A DNA stretch of 64,000 nt from positions 1,240,001 through 1,304,000 of the forward strand of contig CAXBHL010000001.1 in assembly GCA_963975575.1 (NCBI GenBank), given 5' to 3'. This DNA is from UBA6054 sp963975575 (GTDB lineage Bacteria > Planctomycetota > Phycisphaerae > Phycisphaerales > UBA1924). A program made the position numbers and the translations under genes. The notes below the pieces were generated by a model. That model was not told where the DNA came from and did no database searches. It was given only the letters and a program-made list of their open reading frames with translations. How positions within the stretch are numbered: the first letter of the stretch is position 1; each line of letters starts with the position of its first letter. This document shows positions 61,914-64,000 of the stretch, piece by piece.

Positions 61914-62402
61914 ATGGCGAAGAAGACCACCAAGAAGTCCGCGAAGAAGATTGCCAAGAAAGCCGCCAGGAAGACCACCACGAATGCCGGGGCGAATAAA
62001 ACGGTCGCGACGACGGCCAGCGTTCGGGGATATCTGGCGTCGCTCCCGCCGGACCGCCGGGCCGATTGCGAGAAGCTCGCGGCCATCATGGAGTCGGTCG
62101 TCAAGGAAGCGCCGAAGATGTGGGGCCCGTCCATCGTGGGCTTCGGGAGCTACCACTACGTCTACGAGTCCGGGCGCGAGGGAGACATGTGCCTGACCGG
62201 GTTCTCGTCGCGATCGAACGCGATCACGGCCTACATCGCCGGGGGGTTCGAGGGCCAGGCCGAGTTGATGGCCAGGCTGGGCACGTACAAGACAGGAAAG
62301 GCGTGCCTGTACATGAAATCGTTGGCGAACGTCGATCAGAAAGTGCTCAAAGAGCTGATCAAGCGGTCGGTCCGGCACGTCAAGACGCTGTACCCCGGGT
62401 GA
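61914..62402 (+). CDS. DUF1801 protein with histone-H1-like lysine-rich tail
   Basis: 162 aa from the ATG at 61914. Residues 1-35 are a Lys/Ala/Thr-rich tail (AKKTTKKSAKKIAKKAARKT) like those of bacterial histone-H1-type proteins and likely to bind nucleic acid. Residues about 36-162 are a DUF1801/YdhG-type domain: VRGYLASLPPDRRADCEKL, MWGPSIVGFGSYHYVYES, SRSNAITAYIAGG and CLYMKSLANVDQKVLKELI. The domain fold is known but its biochemical role is not. It probably shares a transcript with rtcB. Confidence 0.75.
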   Translation: MAKKTTKKSAKKIAKKAARKTTTNAGANKTVATTASVRGYLASLPPDRRADCEKLAAIMESVVKEAPKMWGPSIVGFGSYHYVYESGREGDMCLTGFSSRSNAITAYIAGGFEGQAELMARLGTYKTGKACLYMKSLANVDQKVLKELIKRSVRHVKTLYPG

Positions 62403-62465
62403 TCGGGTTGATGGACCGAGGCCGGGCGAGGAACCCGGGCGACCGCGGGGGCTGAAGCCCGCTGC

Positions 62466-63728
62466 TCACTTCAGGGTGGCGACGAACTTGGCAAACCGGT
62501 CCATCCCCTTGTTGATCTGGTCTTCGGAACAGGCGAACGAGATGCGGAGGTGGTTCTTGCCGCAGCCGCCGAAGTCCTCGCCGGGAACAAAGGCGACGTG
62601 GGCCTCGTCGAGCAGGGCTTCGGAGAACGACAGGGCCGAATCCACCGTGACCCCCTTGGGCGTCTTCTTGCCGAACAGGGCCGAAACGTCGGGAAACACG
62701 TAGAACGCGCCCTGCGGCTTGACGCAGGTCACGCCGGGGATCGATGCCAGGCGGTCCATGATCAGGTCCGCCCGCTTGGCGAAGGCCTTGCGCATGGACT
62801 CGACCTCGGCCGCCACGCCGGGGTCGGTCAACGCGTGGCGGATGGCGGCGTAGTTGAAGCTGGTGATGTTGGTGGACATCTGGCCCTGGAGCGTGGCCAT
62901 GGCGTTGATGAACTTCTTGCCGAACTCGCCCGGCATGCACGCGAAGCCGATCCGCCAGCCCGTCATGGCGAAGGCCTTGGACATGCCGTTGAGCGTGATC
63001 GTCCGCTCGGCGACTTCGGGGATCGAGCCGATCGAGAAGTGCGGCACGTCGGCGTAGACGATCTTCTCGTAGATCTCGTCCGTCAGGATGACCAGATTCG
63101 GCGCGACCTCACGGGCATCATGCACAACCTGAGCGATGGCCCGCAGGTCGGATTCTGGGTACATCGTGCCCAGCGGGTTTGACGGTGAGTTGAGGATCAG
63201 CAGGCGGCTGCGGGGGTTGATGGCCTTGCGGAGCTGCTCGGGGTCGAGGCGGAAGTCGGTCGCGGGCGTGGTCTCCAGTTCGACCACCTTGCCGCCGGCC
63301 ATCTCGCAGATGGGGGCGTAGGAGACCCACGCCGGGACGGGCAGGAGCATTTCCCAGGGCGCTTCGCCCGGGGCGGGCGGGTCGAACAGGCAGTGGATGG
63401 CGGTATAGAGAACGTGCTTGCCGCCGGCCCCGATGGCGATGTGCTCGCCGGTCAGGCCCGGGATGCCGTTCTCGTCAGTGAACTTCCTCGCCACCGCGTT
63501 CCGGGTCGCCATATCGCCCATGGTGGGGGTGTACTTGGTGTCCCCGGCCAGAAGGGAGTCGATCGCGGCTTGCTTGATCGAGTGGGGTGTGTCAAAGTCC
63601 GGCTCGCCGGCCGCGAAACCGATGACGTCCACGCCCGAGGCCTTCATGGCCTTGGCCCGGTTGTTCAAGGCGACCGTGACGGACGGCTTCAGGGAGGAAA
63701 CGCGGTGGGAGAGGGTGGGGTGCGGCAT
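62466..63728 (-). CDS. Aspartate aminotransferase-type class I/II aminotransferase
   Basis: 420 aa from the ATG at 63728 (MPHPTLSHRVSSLKPSVTVAL); the frame is open upstream to 63917 but that part is low-complexity and lacks a site. It has the subgroup Ib features: FAAGEPDFDTP near 35-45, KYTPTMGDMATRNAVA, LPVPAWVSYAPICEMAGG near 135, LNSPSNPLGTMY near 180, DEIYEKIVY near 215, the PLP lysine in NGMSKAFAMTGWRIGFA near 245 and HLRISFACSEDQI near the end. It exchanges amino groups between aspartate (or a similar amino acid) and 2-oxoglutarate. Prephenate aminotransferase activity, known in this subgroup, is an alternative. Confidence 0.88.
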   Translation of the reverse strand: MPHPTLSHRVSSLKPSVTVALNNRAKAMKASGVDVIGFAAGEPDFDTPHSIKQAAIDSLLAGDTKYTPTMGDMATRNAVARKFTDENGIPGLTGEHIAIGAGGKHVLYTAIHCLFDPPAPGEAPWEMLLPVPAWVSYAPICEMAGGKVVELETTPATDFRLDPEQLRKAINPRSRLLILNSPSNPLGTMYPESDLRAIAQVVHDAREVAPNLVILTDEIYEKIVYADVPHFSIGSIPEVAERTITLNGMSKAFAMTGWRIGFACMPGEFGKKFINAMATLQGQMSTNITSFNYAAIRHALTDPGVAAEVESMRKAFAKRADLIMDRLASIPGVTCVKPQGAFYVFPDVSALFGKKTPKGVTVDSALSFSEALLDEAHVAFVPGEDFGGCGKNHLRISFACSEDQINKGMDRFAKFVATLK

Positions 63729-64000
63729 GGTGGGGGAGGGTAGTGGGGGTGGGGCCGGAAGGCACGAAATTGGCCGATCCGGCGTGCCCGGATCGGGGAC
63801 CGGCCCCGGCCGGGCCTGCCCCCTGAGGGGTGTCTGAGCGGGTTTGGGGACCGGAACCGAACTCCCGGGCGCCTGGGGGCCTGGCACGTCGATACGCCCG
63901 GGGCGTCTAGACCCCACATCGGCCCCTGCATATGCTTGGGGACCCCCGCAGCGGGGTTCGGCGGCGATCTTTGTCGGGACTGGCCCGGCACGGACGCCCG
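63729..64000. other. Right-edge stretch with no recognised gene
   Basis: The last 270 bases lie upstream of the aminotransferase start. They are G/C-rich with short inverted repeats only. Open frames here are unbroken by chance and show no family sequence or ribosome site. It presumably holds the aminotransferase promoter, which I could not pick out, and the start region of whatever lies beyond the edge. Confidence 0.5.

Overview
The window is a gene-dense, high-G+C stretch of bacterial chromosome that most likely comes from a planctomycete of the Phycisphaerae/Phycisphaerales type. Two secreted proteins (8084-10270 and 38006-39367) end in the C-terminal dockerin-like repeat built on an NFFD(I/V) core and finish in Gly-Cys-Pro, which is characteristic of that group. 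An ECF sigma factor lies next to a membrane Ser/Thr kinase, and lpxB and lptD point to a lipopolysaccharide outer membrane. I see no rRNA or tRNA genes, insertion sequences, phage genes or CRISPR arrays. It reads as core chromosome with lineage-specific genes mixed in.

Layout. 1-4.1 kb (minus): a tightly overlapping four-gene operon (C39-like cysteine peptidase, RLAN/RimK-type ATP-grasp ligase, GCS2-type carboxylate-amine ligase, N-formylglutamate amidohydrolase), preceded by a leader that can fold like a terminator/antiterminator switch. This is the best candidate for a little-known system. 4.5-7.9 kb: ECF sigma factor and Ser/Thr kinase. 8.1-10.3 kb: large secreted repeat protein. 10.5-12.4 kb: CPA1 antiporter with a TrkA-type domain. 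12.4-16.4 kb (minus): NAD kinase, DXS and a polyprenyl diphosphate synthase (isoprenoid supply). 16.4-19.0 kb: ExbB/TolQ-like channel, PtsN-like EIIA, RsmB. 19.0-21.2 kb: histidine kinase and a receiver-XRE regulator. 21.3-27.4 kb: LpxB, an orphan PD-(D/E)XK-like protein, AGCS symporter, ABC-F ATPase. 27.4-36.4 kb: small membrane proteins, HtrA, PanB, an apparently circularly permuted D-amino-acid oxidase, a YdjY-like protein, MurD and PriA, mostly on the minus strand. 36.5-39.4 kb: CarA, then a strongly codon-biased secreted protein behind a long structured leader. 39.5-44.2 kb (minus): TPR/RecX/lipoprotein/rhodanese operon and a fasciclin/SigK-like/RskA-like locus. 44.4-50.0 kb: B12-domain/MeaB GTPase fusion, ThrE-like exporter, LptD. 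50.3-64 kb: YhaM-like HD nuclease, Maf, 3-hydroxyacyl-CoA dehydrogenase, MATE pump, SDR, MqnD, small unknown proteins, CPBP protein, prolyl oligopeptidase, RtcB, a DUF1801 protein with a lysine-rich tail, and an aspartate aminotransferase.

Many gene pairs overlap by the 4-base ATGA/GTGA arrangement, which implies translational coupling: the 1-4 kb operon, panB-htrA, recX with both neighbours, sigK-rskA, and 56451/56912. Functional links include isoprenoid precursors (dxs, prenyl synthase) together with futalosine-route menaquinone (mqnD), envelope building (lpxB, lptD, murD), and three separate signalling modules (ECF-kinase, histidine kinase-receiver/XRE, SigK-RskA).

All assignments rest on reading the translated sequence and remembered family motifs. 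No database search or folding program was run.
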